The notes under the pieces were generated by a model. The model was not told the origin of the DNA and ran no database searches. It was given only the letters and a program-made list of their open reading frames with translations. This document shows, piece after piece, positions 1 to 8,215 of a stretch of DNA of 64,000 nucleotides. Every line of letters begins with the position of its first letter. Position 1 is the stretch's first letter. Source of the stretch: DATKFM01 sp963810485 (GTDB lineage Bacteria > Pseudomonadota > Alphaproteobacteria > Dongiales > Dongiaceae); the NCBI GenBank assembly GCA_963810485.1, contig CAWENQ010000006.1:156245-220244 (forward strand), given 5' to 3'. The position numbers were made by a program, and so were the translations under genes.

Positions 1-112
1 CCTCGTCTTCGCGCCAGACGCAGGGCACGCCGAGCGCCGCCATGATGGCGTCGTAGAACGGCGCCGCCGATGCCATGTCGCTGACGGTGATGGACACATG
101 ATCGACAATCAT
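1..112 (-). CDS. VOC (glyoxalase/bleomycin-resistance fold) family protein, N-terminal fragment
   Basis: The minus strand has an ATG at 110-112 and stays open to the left edge, giving 37 codons. The start MIVDHVSITVSDMASAAPFY matches the first beta-alpha unit of vicinal oxygen chelate proteins: an early metal-ligand His (DHVSITVSD), then a helix starting with an aromatic FY pair, then ALGVPCVWRED. Members bind a divalent metal and include lyases, dioxygenases and resistance proteins. The substrate cannot be inferred because the rest lies outside the window. No strong ribosome binding site is visible upstream. Confidence 0.7.
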   Translation of the reverse strand, partial: MIVDHVSITVSDMASAAPFYDAIMAALGVPCVWREDE

Positions 113-320
113 GGAAATCGCCGGCTCCCCCGAGATGCGAGATCGAATCGGCGGGCAGCTTATGGGGTGAGCCGCAGGGCGGCAAATCGCGGGCGATGAT
201 CCGGTCCGGCGGATTGGGCCTGACCAACAGGCCACTTGCCGCGCCGGGCGATGTTAGGGGAATATGCGTCGCCATGATCTGCTGGCAACGCGCAACGTCA
301 AGTAAAGTTCCCTGAAAATC
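113..320. other. Intergenic region between divergent genes
   Basis: This stretch separates the minus-strand VOC gene from the plus-strand lipoprotein gene and must hold both promoters. I see no convincing open frame, repeat or hairpin in it. Confidence 0.4.
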
Positions 321-959
321 ATGACTGTTCCCAAGCCCCTGATAACGCTCGCGGCGCTGTTCTGCCTTGGCCTCGGCGCTTGCGCCGAAGTCGCCGAAGT
401 GGAAGAGAATCGCGTCGCCAAGAACCTCGATCCCAATCCGACGCCGGCCAGCTATCGCGTCTGCTTCGGCAATTCCTGCCGGCTGCATGGCAATGTCACG
501 CTGACGCCGGCGCAATGGCAGCAGGTGCGTGCGGTGTTCGATCCGCCACCCGGCGATGCCCTGGCGGAACGCCTGACGGTGGCGCGTGCCATCGCGGTCC
601 TGGAGCGCTTCACCGGCGAGCAGACCGGCACGTCGGAAGATGCGCCGGGCATGGGCGTGCATCTCGATCCCGACGGACAGCTCGACTGCATCGACGAGAG
701 CACCAACTCCACCTCCTATCTGCGGATGATGGCGGCCGATGGGCTGATCCGGTTTCACAATATCGGATTTCCCGCGCACCGCTTCGTGCTGAGCGCCTGG
801 GGACCCAGCAACACGGCGACCATGCGCGAGAATGCGACGAGCAAGCGCTATGCCGTCGAGTCCTATTTCCGCGAGAATGGCGAGCCGGCCTATGTGCTGC
901 CGCTGGATGTCTGGATCGAAGGCTGGACGCCGGAAGACGGCGATCCGCCGGAGACATGA
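321..959 (+). CDS. Putative lipoprotein of unknown function
   Basis: The 212-residue product starts with a signal peptide (residues 1-21) ending in a lipobox, LGAC, so it should be lipid-anchored at Cys21. The mature part has no transmembrane segment. It contains a segment around residues 88-125 (AIAVLERFTGEQTGTSEDAP, then a CIDES motif) that resembles uncharacterised proteobacterial secreted proteins. I do not recognise a catalytic domain. The ATG at 321 is the only start that keeps the signal peptide. Confidence 0.72.
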   Translation: MTVPKPLITLAALFCLGLGACAEVAEVEENRVAKNLDPNPTPASYRVCFGNSCRLHGNVTLTPAQWQQVRAVFDPPPGDALAERLTVARAIAVLERFTGEQTGTSEDAPGMGVHLDPDGQLDCIDESTNSTSYLRMMAADGLIRFHNIGFPAHRFVLSAWGPSNTATMRENATSKRYAVESYFRENGEPAYVLPLDVWIEGWTPEDGDPPET

Positions 960-1371
960 GGCGATGCAGTTTCCGGGCGCACATGCGCTCGATTCTGCTC
1001 GCAGCGCTGTTGTGGCTCGTTGCGGCGAACGCCCGATGCCGAGACTGAGCTACCGTTGTTTACGGTGGAGCGGGACTTGGCCTGCGACAGTTTCGGCCAC
1101 GAACGTCGGAATGGCGGACGATCATCTTCCGCCTTCAGTCGCGTCCAAGCGCACCTGCGTCGCCCTGTTTTCCGACTCAGGAGGCCACTGTGGAAATGCT
1201 CACTCTGGTGCTTGCCGCGCTCGCCATCAAAGACACGGGCAGCCGAAGGTCCCGACCTATCGATCCATCTTTCTCGGCCGATTGATCAACTATGAATGGC
1301 TCAACCGCCATCTGTTCGAAATGCCGCGAGGCCGATGCCGAATGGTCGGCGGATACGGGTAAGGCCAAAGA
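960..1371. other. Region of uncertain coding content
   Basis: No frame is convincingly coding across these 412 bases. An ATG at 983 begins a signal-peptide-like run (MRSILLAALLWLVAANA) that stops after 21 codons at 1048, and another frame (from about 1020) continues with protein-like sequence. That pattern would fit a small secreted protein broken by a frameshift. Another short frame from 1291 carries a CSKC pair. None is recognised. Confidence 0.3.
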
Positions 1372-1602
1372 GTGGCGAACGCGCCGAGATCCTATGTCCA
1401 GCGCGTCCTGGTGGCACGAGCCATTCTCGATCCTCTCGACGAAGTGCTAAGACCCTATGGTTATCTCGCCACGGGATTCAGTTGCGAAAAGGCGATGATC
1501 AGCGGGCCGGACACCAGGCCATACCAGCCGGCCTGGGTCGCAGCCGACAAGCGGCTGCCCTTCGATGCGCTATGCCATCTGGTGCTGAAGCCGCTTGAGT
1601 AG
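1372..1602 (+). CDS. Small hypothetical protein, doubtful
   Basis: A GTG-started frame of 76 codons. The composition (VQRVLVARAILDPLDEVLRP and so on) is reasonably protein-like and the opposite strand offers nothing better, but I recognise no family, no clear ribosome binding site and no motif. It follows the equally uncertain 960-1371 stretch and may be the end of a decayed gene. Confidence 0.25.
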   Translation: MANAPRSYVQRVLVARAILDPLDEVLRPYGYLATGFSCEKAMISGPDTRPYQPAWVAADKRLPFDALCHLVLKPLE

Positions 1603-1624
1603 CGTGCCTTATTTTCTTTAACTT

Positions 1625-1692
1625 GTCCCCTCGCCCGCGAAGCGGGAGAGGGATGCCACATTCGCGTCCAGCGAATGTGGCGGGGTGAGGGC
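1625..1692. repeat. Palindromic intergenic repeat, copy 1
   Basis: The element contains CGCCCGCGAAGCGGG followed by a perfect hairpin, CCACATTCGC (1656-1665) and GCGAATGTGG (1671-1680), with a 5-base loop, then GGGGTGAGGG. This layout is typical of short palindromic repeats scattered between genes in GC-rich alphaproteobacteria. A related element in the opposite orientation sits at about 1800-1873. Confidence 0.7.
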
Positions 1693-1799
1693 GCGGGAGC
1701 ACAATGTTTGAAGGCCGCGCATCGATAATGAGGGGCAGTTTTCGATTCGGTTCATTCTCACTGCATCCACACTCTCGCGAACGGCAACATCGGCGCCAG

Positions 1800-1873
1800 C
1801 CCCCTCACCCGCACCATCCGCTGAACGCGGATGTTGCGTGCCTCTCCCCCACTTCGTGGGGGCGAGGCGACTA
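1800..1873. repeat. Palindromic intergenic repeat, copy 2 (inverted relative to copy 1)
   Basis: It begins CCCCTCACCCGC and carries two stem-loops: CATCCGC (1815-1821) with GCGGATG (1827-1833), and CCCCCAC with GTGGGGG near 1846-1862. It ends GGCGAGG. The outer sequences are the reverse of those in the copy at 1625-1692, so the two elements form an inverted pair around about 110 bases. Confidence 0.65.
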
Positions 1874-1910
1874 TGCCGTGCGATACCTCCCTAAGTCGGC
1901 CGATGTTCGC

Positions 1911-3972
1911 TCAAGCCAGCGCGATCAACTCCCGCTCGAACGGCACGCCTTCCATCGGTGGCGCGTCCGCTTCACGCGCATAGCGATGGCCCGCATAGAC
2001 GGCGGCGGCGATCGTCGAGGGCGCCAGGCAATCGCCGATGCGGGTGAGCGAGCGGATGCCCGCGGCGGTGAGGCCCTCGCTGTCGGCCATGAGTTCGTTG
2101 TAGAGATCGTCATTCGGCAGGCGCATGGTCACGAGGAGAAGCGACGCGCAAGGCAGCACGCGCTCGCGGCCACTTTGGATATGTTGGATACGCGCCTCGC
2201 CATTTGCAGCAGACATCAGCGCATGTTTCTCGATGATAGTGACGCCGACCTCGTAGAGGCGCTGTTCGATCCAGCCCTGCTCCAGCGTCGCGTGGGTCCA
2301 TTTCGAGACATCCGCCGCGGGCGTCACCAGCGTGACATCCGAGACCCTCCAGCCGCAGTTTCTCGGCCAGCACGCCGCCCATGTAGTAGTGGTCGTCATC
2401 GAAGATAACGACCGGGCCTTCGAGGCGCCGGCCGGCGAAAACATCTTCAGGCGTGAACACGCTGCCCGCGTCTAGCTTGGCAAGCGGCGCGCTGTGCCAG
2501 CGTCCGACGCCGTCGCGCCGCCAGGTGCCGCCTGTCGCCAGGACGACTTTCTGAAAGCCGAACTCCAGGATCTCCGGCGCACTCAGGCGGCTTTCCAGAT
2601 AGACCTGGACGTTGGCCATGCGCTGGATCTGCTGCACCCGGTAGTCGCGCACGCGGCCCCAGGTGGCGAGCCCCGGCAGCCGGCTTTCATTGGCGACGCG
2701 GCCGCCAAGGACATCGCGAGCCTCCGCCAGCGTGACCTCGTAGCCGCGCTGCCCCAGCGCCCGCGCGCATTCGAGACCGGCCGGCCCCGCGCCCACGACG
2801 AGGACTTTGTCATCAGAGCCCCGCGCCGGAATGATTTCCGGATGCCAGCCTTTGCGCCATTCCTCGCCGATGGTCGGGTTCTGGGTGCAGCGCATGGGCA
2901 CGATGGTGAAGTCCGAGGTCACGCACATGTTGCAGCCGATGCATTCCCTGATGTCATCGATGCGACCTTCCTCGATCTTCTTCGGCAGGAAGGGATCGGC
3001 GATCGAGGGCCGCGCCGCGCCGATGAAATCCAGCACACCACGCCGGATCTGCGAGACCATGGTGTCGGGCGAGGTGAAACGGCCGACGCCGACGACAGGC
3101 TTGCGCGTGACTTTCTTCACGAAGGAGATGAACTCCTCCTGCGATCCTTCCGGCCCGAAGCGCGAGGGAACGGAGTCCCGCCGCCATTCCCTGATGTTGA
3201 CGTCCCAGAGATCGGGCAGGTCGGCCAATATTTCGATGGCCGCGCGGGATTCCGCCATGTCGGGCTCACCGCTCTGCGTCAGATAGTCGACGGTCATGCG
3301 CAAGGCGATCGCGCAGGTCGAGCCGACCGCTTCGCGCGCTTCTTCGAGCACCTCGCGCGTGAGACGGAGGCGGTTCTCCAGGCTGCCGCCATACTCGTCC
3401 GAGCGCTGATTGCGGGCAGTGGAAAGGAAATCGCCGATCAGCGAGCTGCCGGGATGGCAATAGGCATAGATCATGTCGAAGCCCGCCTTCTGCGCCCGCA
3501 GCGCCGCCTCGCGATGCCAGCGGCGGAAGGCCTTGATGTCGGCCTTGTCCATGGCGCGGGCCTGTGCCGGATAGTCGCCGGCCCAGACCGGCTGATGGGC
3601 GACGCCGATCGGCACCTCGCGGCTGTAGAGGCAGGCATCGCGCGGTCCGGTATGGACGAGCTCGATGGCCGCCAGCGCGCCGTGGGCGTGCACGCCCTCG
3701 TTCATGCGCGCGAAGGTCGGGATGTCGCGGTCGTCCCACAGCCGCCCCTCGATCAGCGGCGTCATGTCGCCGGAGGGATGGATGTCGGTCTCTTCGGTGC
3801 AGACCACGGCCCAGCCGCCTTCGGCCTTCATGCGGCGCATCGCCGCCATGGTGCTGGGATAGCTCATGCCCATGCCGTTGCAGTGGGCCACCTGGATGAA
3901 GCGGTTCTTGGCGGTGACCGGACCGATGCGGACAGGCTCGAACAGGATATCGTAGCGCGGATCGCGGGGCAT
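1911..3972 (-). CDS. Trimethylamine/histamine dehydrogenase-like FMN and 4Fe-4S flavoprotein, frameshifted
   Basis: The protein is a three-domain oxidoreductase of the old yellow enzyme / TMADH / 2,4-dienoyl-CoA reductase class. The N-terminal TIM barrel starts MPRDPRYDILFEPVRIG and contains VAHCNGMGMSYP, a TMADH-like signature. A 4Fe-4S cluster motif follows, CIGCNMC plus a fourth Cys in RCTQNP. Next comes a dinucleotide fold, VLVVGAGPAGLECARALGQR. The frame breaks near 2340: one extra base in GGGTCTCGG separates LAEKLRLEG from SDVTLVTPAADVSKWTH, and the remaining 140 or so codons read in another frame to the stop at 1911. I chose the ATG at 3972 because family similarity begins there; an upstream ATG at 4029 would add 19 unrelated residues. 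The natural substrate (a methylated or other amine) is not determined. Confidence 0.82.
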
Positions 3973-4315
3973 GATAGGGGTTCCGATGACGGGGAATCGG
4001 GCAGAGGCGCATGACTCTGCGATGGGCATCTGACGGAAGCAAGGGAGGGGGATTCAGTTGAGTTCAATCAGGCAAGTACAAACCTGCAATCTTCCCCCCT
4101 TGAGGGGGAAGATGGATCATCGAGCGTTAGCGAGATGATCCAGAAGGGGGTTGTCAAAGGCGGACACTGCCGGCGAAAGTTGTGTCGAAGCTGTTTTGTG
4201 TTGTCGATACCGAGCCGTCCCCCCACCCGGAGCATCTCGCTTTGCTCGATGCTCCGACCGCCCCCACAAGGGGGCAATTCGGTACTTTCCCGCTTCAATG
4301 CCCTGAGGTTTCGCT
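3973..4315. repeat. Intergenic region with paired palindromic repeats
   Basis: Two stem-loop elements occupy most of this gap. The first (about 4095-4153) has CCCCCTTGAGGGGGAAG followed by GGATCATC...GATGATCC. The second (about 4218-4277) has CCCCCCACCCGGAGCAT...ATGCTCC...CCCCCACAAGGGGGC. They have the same architecture as the repeats near 1.6-1.9 kb and face each other in opposite orientation. No gene is visible here. Confidence 0.6.
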
Positions 4316-5083
4316 CTATCCCCGCCCGATGAACGGCATCTTCGTCGCCATCACCGTGATGAACTGCACGTTCACATCCAGCGGCAGGCCGGCCATGTAG
4401 ATCACGGCCCGCGCGACCTCGGCCGGATCGATGGTCGGCTCCGCGGCGATGCTGCCGTTGGCTTGCATGACGCCGGTTTGCATCTTCGCCGCCATGGGCG
4501 TCAGCGCATTGCCGATATCGATCTGGCCGCAGGCGATGTCATAGGCGCGGCCGTCCAGCGAGCAGGACCGCGTCAGGCCGGTGATGGCGTGCTTGGTCGA
4601 GGTATAGGGCGCCGAATGCGGCCGCGGCACGTGGGCCGAGATCGAGCCGTTATTGATGATGCGGCCGCCGCGGGGCTTCTGGTCCTTCATGATCCGGAAG
4701 GCCTCCTGGGTACAGAGGAACGAGCCGGTCAGGTTGGTGTCGACCACCGCCTTCCACTGCTCGAAGGTCAGCTCCTCCAACGGAATGGCCGGCGCGCCGA
4801 CGCCCGCATTGTTGAAGAGGACGTCGAGCCGGCCGAACTTGTCCTTTATGGCCTTGAACAGCGCTGCGACCGATTTCGGATCGGTGACGTCGGCGGGAAC
4901 GGCGAGCGCTGCATCTTTCGGCGCCTTTGCCAACGCCAGCGATTCATTCAGGGCCTCGGCACGGCGGCCGGTGAGGACGGTCTTGTATCCCTCCTGCAGC
5001 AGCGCGGCCGCCACCGCCCGGCCGATCCCGCTCCCCGCCCCCGTCACCAGCGCCACTTTGCCTGCCGCGTTCATCCCTGCCAC
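4316..5083 (-). CDS. Short-chain dehydrogenase/reductase (SDR) family oxidoreductase
   Basis: A 255-residue classical SDR. The NAD(P)-binding motif TGAGSGIG lies at residues 15-22, NNAG near 91-94, a catalytic Ser in INNGSISAH, and YTSTK (Tyr and Lys of the active site) near residues 160-164. The C-terminal part (PLDVNVQFITVMATKMP) resembles SDRs acting on hydroxy acids or 3-oxoacyl compounds. The substrate cannot be told. Met1 and Met4 are both possible starts. It is monocistronic, with repeat-rich gaps on both sides. Confidence 0.85.
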   Translation of the reverse strand: MAGMNAAGKVALVTGAGSGIGRAVAAALLQEGYKTVLTGRRAEALNESLALAKAPKDAALAVPADVTDPKSVAALFKAIKDKFGRLDVLFNNAGVGAPAIPLEELTFEQWKAVVDTNLTGSFLCTQEAFRIMKDQKPRGGRIINNGSISAHVPRPHSAPYTSTKHAITGLTRSCSLDGRAYDIACGQIDIGNALTPMAAKMQTGVMQANGSIAAEPTIDPAEVARAVIYMAGLPLDVNVQFITVMATKMPFIGRG

Positions 5084-5116
5084 TCCCCGTCAGATTTCGT
5101 CCGGCCGGAAAATTGA

Positions 5117-5142
5117 CCGCAAAGACGCAAAGACGCAAAGAG
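5117..5142. repeat. Short tandem repeat of an 8-base unit
   Basis: The unit GCAAAGAC occurs almost three times in a row from 5119, ending CGCAAAGAGG. It lies upstream of the SDR gene in a noncoding gap. Its role is unknown. Confidence 0.5.
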
Positions 5143-5170
5143 GAAATCGTGGATTGCCACTTTCCCAATG

Positions 5171-5308
5171 CTTGTCATCCCGGGGCCGCCACGTCAGTGG
5201 CGGAGCCCGGGACCCAAGCACACGGAATTCGTCAAGTTACCTTGACCAGCGCTCGGTGTTCATGGGTCCCGGACAACCACGCTGACGCGAGGTTTCCGGG
5301 ATGACAAA
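5171..5308. repeat. Inverted-repeat element bounded by TGTCATCCCGG / CCGGGATGACA
   Basis: The ends TGTCATCCCGG (5173-5183) and CCGGGATGACA (5296-5306) are perfect inverted repeats about 135 bases apart. Inside are further palindromic pieces, such as CCGCCACGTCAGTGGCGG and GGGTCC/GGACCC-type sequences. This resembles intergenic repeats common in alphaproteobacterial genomes. It carries no coding frame. Confidence 0.65.
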
Positions 5309-5332
5309 CAGGTGAGACGCAACGGCGAAACG

Positions 5333-6259
5333 CTAATCTTTCTCGAACTCCAGACCGATCGCCCGGTAGCGCGCGGGGTCGTCGCCCCAGCCGGATTTGA
5401 CTTTTACCTGCAGGAACAGGTGCACCTTGCGTTCGAGGATCTGTTCCAATTCCTTCTGCGCGGCGACGCGCACGGACTTGATGCGGCGGCCGCCTTCGCC
5501 CAGCAGGATCGGCTTGTGGGTTTCGCGGCCGATATAGATGGCCTGCTCGATGCGCACGCTGCCGTCCTGGAAGTCCTTCCAGCTCTCGTTCTCCACCGTC
5601 AGCTCGTAGGGCAACTCGTCATGGACCTGGCGGAAGAGATGCTCGCGCGTGACTTCGGCCGCCAGCAGGCGCAGCGGCACGTCGGAGATCTGGTCCGCCG
5701 GGAAATGCCAGGGCCCGGCGGGCATGCGCGCGGCCAGCGCTTTCACCAGCCCGTCGACGCCGTCGCCGGTCTCGGCCGAGATCATAAAGACATCGCTGAA
5801 GATCCCCTCGGCGTCATACATCGCCGCCAGCTCCAGCAGCCGCTCGCGCTTGATCAGGTCGATCTTGTTCAGCGCCAGCAGCGCCTTGCGGTCCTGGGCC
5901 TTGAGGCCGTCGATGATGCGGCGGGTGTCCTCGCCCATCTCCTGGCGCTGGGCATCCGCCAGCAGCAGCGTCAGGTCCGCCTCGGTGACGCCGCGCCAGG
6001 CGGCCTTCACCATCGCGCGGTCGAGGCGGCGGCGGGGGGCGAAGATTCCGGGCGTATCGATGAAAACGATCTGGGCTGCGCCGTCGATCACAACGCCAAG
6101 CACGCGGTTGCGGGTGGTCTGCACTTTCGGCGAGACGATGGAGATCTTGCTGCCCACCAACCGGTTCAGCAGCGTCGACTTGCCGGCATTGGGCGCGCCG
6201 ACGATGGCGACGAAGCCGCAATGCTGATCGGCCAGCGGCGGGGATTCCGGTTCGGTCAT
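5333..6259 (-). CDS. era: GTPase Era
   Basis: Era is an essential GTPase that binds the 3' end of 16S rRNA and assists 30S assembly. This 308-residue copy has G1 GAPNAGKS, G3 DTPGIF, G4 NKID and a G5 SAETGDG, followed by the C-terminal KH domain (ERKVHLFLQVKVKSGWGDDP). The start MTEPESPPLAD at 6259 overlaps the rnc stop by four bases (ATGA), which implies translational coupling. The frame extends further upstream, but that part is rnc read out of frame. Confidence 0.97.
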   Translation of the reverse strand: MTEPESPPLADQHCGFVAIVGAPNAGKSTLLNRLVGSKISIVSPKVQTTRNRVLGVVIDGAAQIVFIDTPGIFAPRRRLDRAMVKAAWRGVTEADLTLLLADAQRQEMGEDTRRIIDGLKAQDRKALLALNKIDLIKRERLLELAAMYDAEGIFSDVFMISAETGDGVDGLVKALAARMPAGPWHFPADQISDVPLRLLAAEVTREHLFRQVHDELPYELTVENESWKDFQDGSVRIEQAIYIGRETHKPILLGEGGRRIKSVRVAAQKELEQILERKVHLFLQVKVKSGWGDDPARYRAIGLEFEKD

Positions 6260-6969
6260 GGGCCGGTGCTCCGCACGGCCTTGAGCAGGATGGCGGCCGC
6301 CTCCTGCTCCGCCGCGCGCTTGGAGCGGCCGCGGCCCGTGGCGGGTTCGGCACCCTCGACGCGCACTTCGATGGCGAAGACCGGGTTGTGGGCCGGCCCT
6401 TGGGTCTCCAGCACATGATAGGCCGGCAGCGGCAGGCCGCGGGCCTGGGCCCATTCCTGCAGCGCCGTCTTCGCATCCTGGGGCGGGTTGCTGTCGGCGC
6501 CGATCAGCGGCGCCCAGCAGCGGCGGACAAATTGCGCGGCGGCCTCGAGTCCGCCATCGAGATAGAGCGCGCCGATCACGGCTTCGCAGGCATCGGCCAC
6601 CATGCCCGGATGGCTGCGGCCGCCGGTGTCGGCTTCGCTGCGGGACATCTGCAGGTGGCGGCCGAGATCGAGGGCGGTTCCCACATCCGCCAGCGCTTCC
6701 TTGCGGGTCAGCGCGGCGAGGCGGCGGGCCAGGGCCCCTTCCGTCTCCCGGCCGAAGGTCTCGAACAGCATTTCCGCGATCACCAGCGCCAGCACCCGGT
6801 CGCCCAGGAACTCCAGGCGCTCGTTGCTGAACTCGCCGCCGCGCACCGGCCGCGTCGCGGCGCTGGCATGGGTCAGCGCCTCCGCCAACAGTTCGGGCCG
6901 CCGGAACCTGTGGCCCAGCGATGCCGCGAGGTCGTCACCTGATTCCGTATGGTCGTTCGAGTCGTTCAA
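6256..6969 (-). CDS. rnc: Ribonuclease III
   Basis: RNase III cleaves double-stranded RNA in rRNA and mRNA processing. The signature NERLEFLGDRVLALVIAE is present with its catalytic acidic residues; a second conserved acidic stretch is DACEAVIGALYLDGG. A C-terminal dsRNA-binding domain follows (DAKTALQEWAQARGLPLPAY to the end). I chose a TTG start at 6969, which overlaps the lepB stop as TTGA and gives 237 residues, the usual size. An ATG at 7044 would place 25 extra residues inside lepB. The exact start is uncertain. Confidence 0.93.
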   Translation of the reverse strand: MNDSNDHTESGDDLAASLGHRFRRPELLAEALTHASAATRPVRGGEFSNERLEFLGDRVLALVIAEMLFETFGRETEGALARRLAALTRKEALADVGTALDLGRHLQMSRSEADTGGRSHPGMVADACEAVIGALYLDGGLEAAAQFVRRCWAPLIGADSNPPQDAKTALQEWAQARGLPLPAYHVLETQGPAHNPVFAIEVRVEGAEPATGRGRSKRAAEQEAAAILLKAVRSTGP

Positions 6970-7697
6970 TGAATACCGGTGGCGATGCGGTCGAGCCGCG
7001 TATGCGGTATCGATTCCCAGAGCTTGATGAGCGAACAATTGCACGCAGTGGAATAGAATATGAAGGACGCCCGGCCGACGACGTTCTCTTCCGGTATGGC
7101 GCCGAAGGATCGGCTGTCGGCTGAGTTGTCCCTGTTGTCGCCCATGCCGAAGTAATGTCCGGCCGGAATGACGAAGGGACCATAATTGTCGTTGTTTTCA
7201 TCGTCCGATACCTCGGCGATGCGGTGCTGCACGCCATTGGGCAATGTTTCGATGTATTGGGTCAACAGTTTGCCCGTCTGCTCGTCGTACCAGTCCTCGA
7301 TGCGCTCGCGCTTCACCGGCTCGCCATTGATATGGAGAATGCCGCCCTTCACTTCGATGGTGTCGCCCGGCAGGCCGACAAAGCGCTTGATGTAGTCGTC
7401 GCCGAAACCGCCGTCTTTCTCGGGCACCTTGAACACCACGACGTCGCCGCGCTCGACGGGCTGCGACAGCAAGCGGCCCTTGAACGGCGGCTGGCTCCAC
7501 GGAAATGCATGGCGGCTGTAGCCATAGGTCCATTTCTTGACGAACAGGTAATCGCCGACCAGCAATGTCGGCTTCATCGAACCCGTGGGAATGCTGAAAG
7601 GCTCGAATGCAACAGTCCTGGCAACCATGGCGATGAGGACCGCGTAGATGATAGTGCGCACGAACTCCATCGTGCCGCCGGAACTGTTTTTCGACAT
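6966..7697 (-). CDS. lepB: Signal peptidase I
   Basis: The membrane-anchored serine protease that removes signal peptides during secretion. An N-terminal transmembrane segment (residues 11-30) precedes the active-site region IPTGSMKPTLL, with nucleophile Ser40. The general-base Lys is in DYIKRFVGLPGD (about Lys104), and the conserved box GMGDNRDNSADSR follows. The 243-residue length is normal for alphaproteobacteria. It is the first gene of the lepB-rnc-era run; the next gene starts within its stop codon. Confidence 0.97.
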   Translation of the reverse strand: MSKNSSGGTMEFVRTIIYAVLIAMVARTVAFEPFSIPTGSMKPTLLVGDYLFVKKWTYGYSRHAFPWSQPPFKGRLLSQPVERGDVVVFKVPEKDGGFGDDYIKRFVGLPGDTIEVKGGILHINGEPVKRERIEDWYDEQTGKLLTQYIETLPNGVQHRIAEVSDDENNDNYGPFVIPAGHYFGMGDNRDNSADSRSFGAIPEENVVGRASFIFYSTACNCSLIKLWESIPHTRLDRIATGIH

Positions 7698-7792
7698 GAT
7701 CCTCTCGTTTTCTGGGGGGCCGCTCCCCGGGCGGCCGCGCGGCGATGAAGCCCGCCCGGCCCTAGCCTGTCAAGCGGCGCCGGGAAGGGTTT

Positions 7793-8215
7793 TCAAACGG
7801 TCTTGCTGTCGGGAACCGCCGTGATGATGACGATGGCCTGGGCCTGGGGGAACTCATCGGTGATGGTCAAATCGATCTGTGCCTTGGTACCCGGCGGCAG
7901 CAGCGATTGCAGCCGTTCCGCGGCACCACCGGTCAGCACCAGGGTCGGCTTGCCGGTCGGCAGGTTCACCACGCCCATATCCCGCCAGAACACGCCATGG
8001 TTCAAGCCTGTGCCCAGGGCCTTCGAGCAGGCCTCCTTGGCGGCGAAGCGTTTGGCATAGCTGGCGGCGCGGTTGCGCCGGCGGTCGGACTTGCGCTGCT
8101 CGATGTCGGTGAAGACCCGCTGCACGAAGCGGTCGCCAAACCGCTCCAGCGATTTCTCGATGCGCCTGATGTCGATGATGTCGTTGCCGATGCCCAGGAT
8201 CATGGCGGCGTTCAT
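7793..8215 (-). CDS. acpS: Holo-[acyl-carrier-protein] synthase
   Basis: AcpS transfers the 4'-phosphopantetheine arm of CoA to acyl carrier protein. The protein shows the early Asp in GIGNDIIDIRRIEKSL and the metal-binding box FAAKEACSKALGTGL, both diagnostic. It is 140 residues long. The ATG at 8215 overlaps the rsh stop as ATGA, which supports that start; an internal ATG at 8203 is the alternative. Gene order rsh-acpS-lepB-rnc-era is common in Alphaproteobacteria. Confidence 0.95.
   Translation of the reverse strand: MNAAMILGIGNDIIDIRRIEKSLERFGDRFVQRVFTDIEQRKSDRRRNRAASYAKRFAAKEACSKALGTGLNHGVFWRDMGVVNLPTGKPTLVLTGGAAERLQSLLPPGTKAQIDLTITDEFPQAQAIVIITAVPDSKTV

Noticed and set aside
2494..4014. 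A 506-codon plus-strand frame opposite the TMADH-like gene
   Set aside because: Mirror frame rich in His, Asp and Arg, opposite an FMN/4Fe-4S protein with clear motifs.
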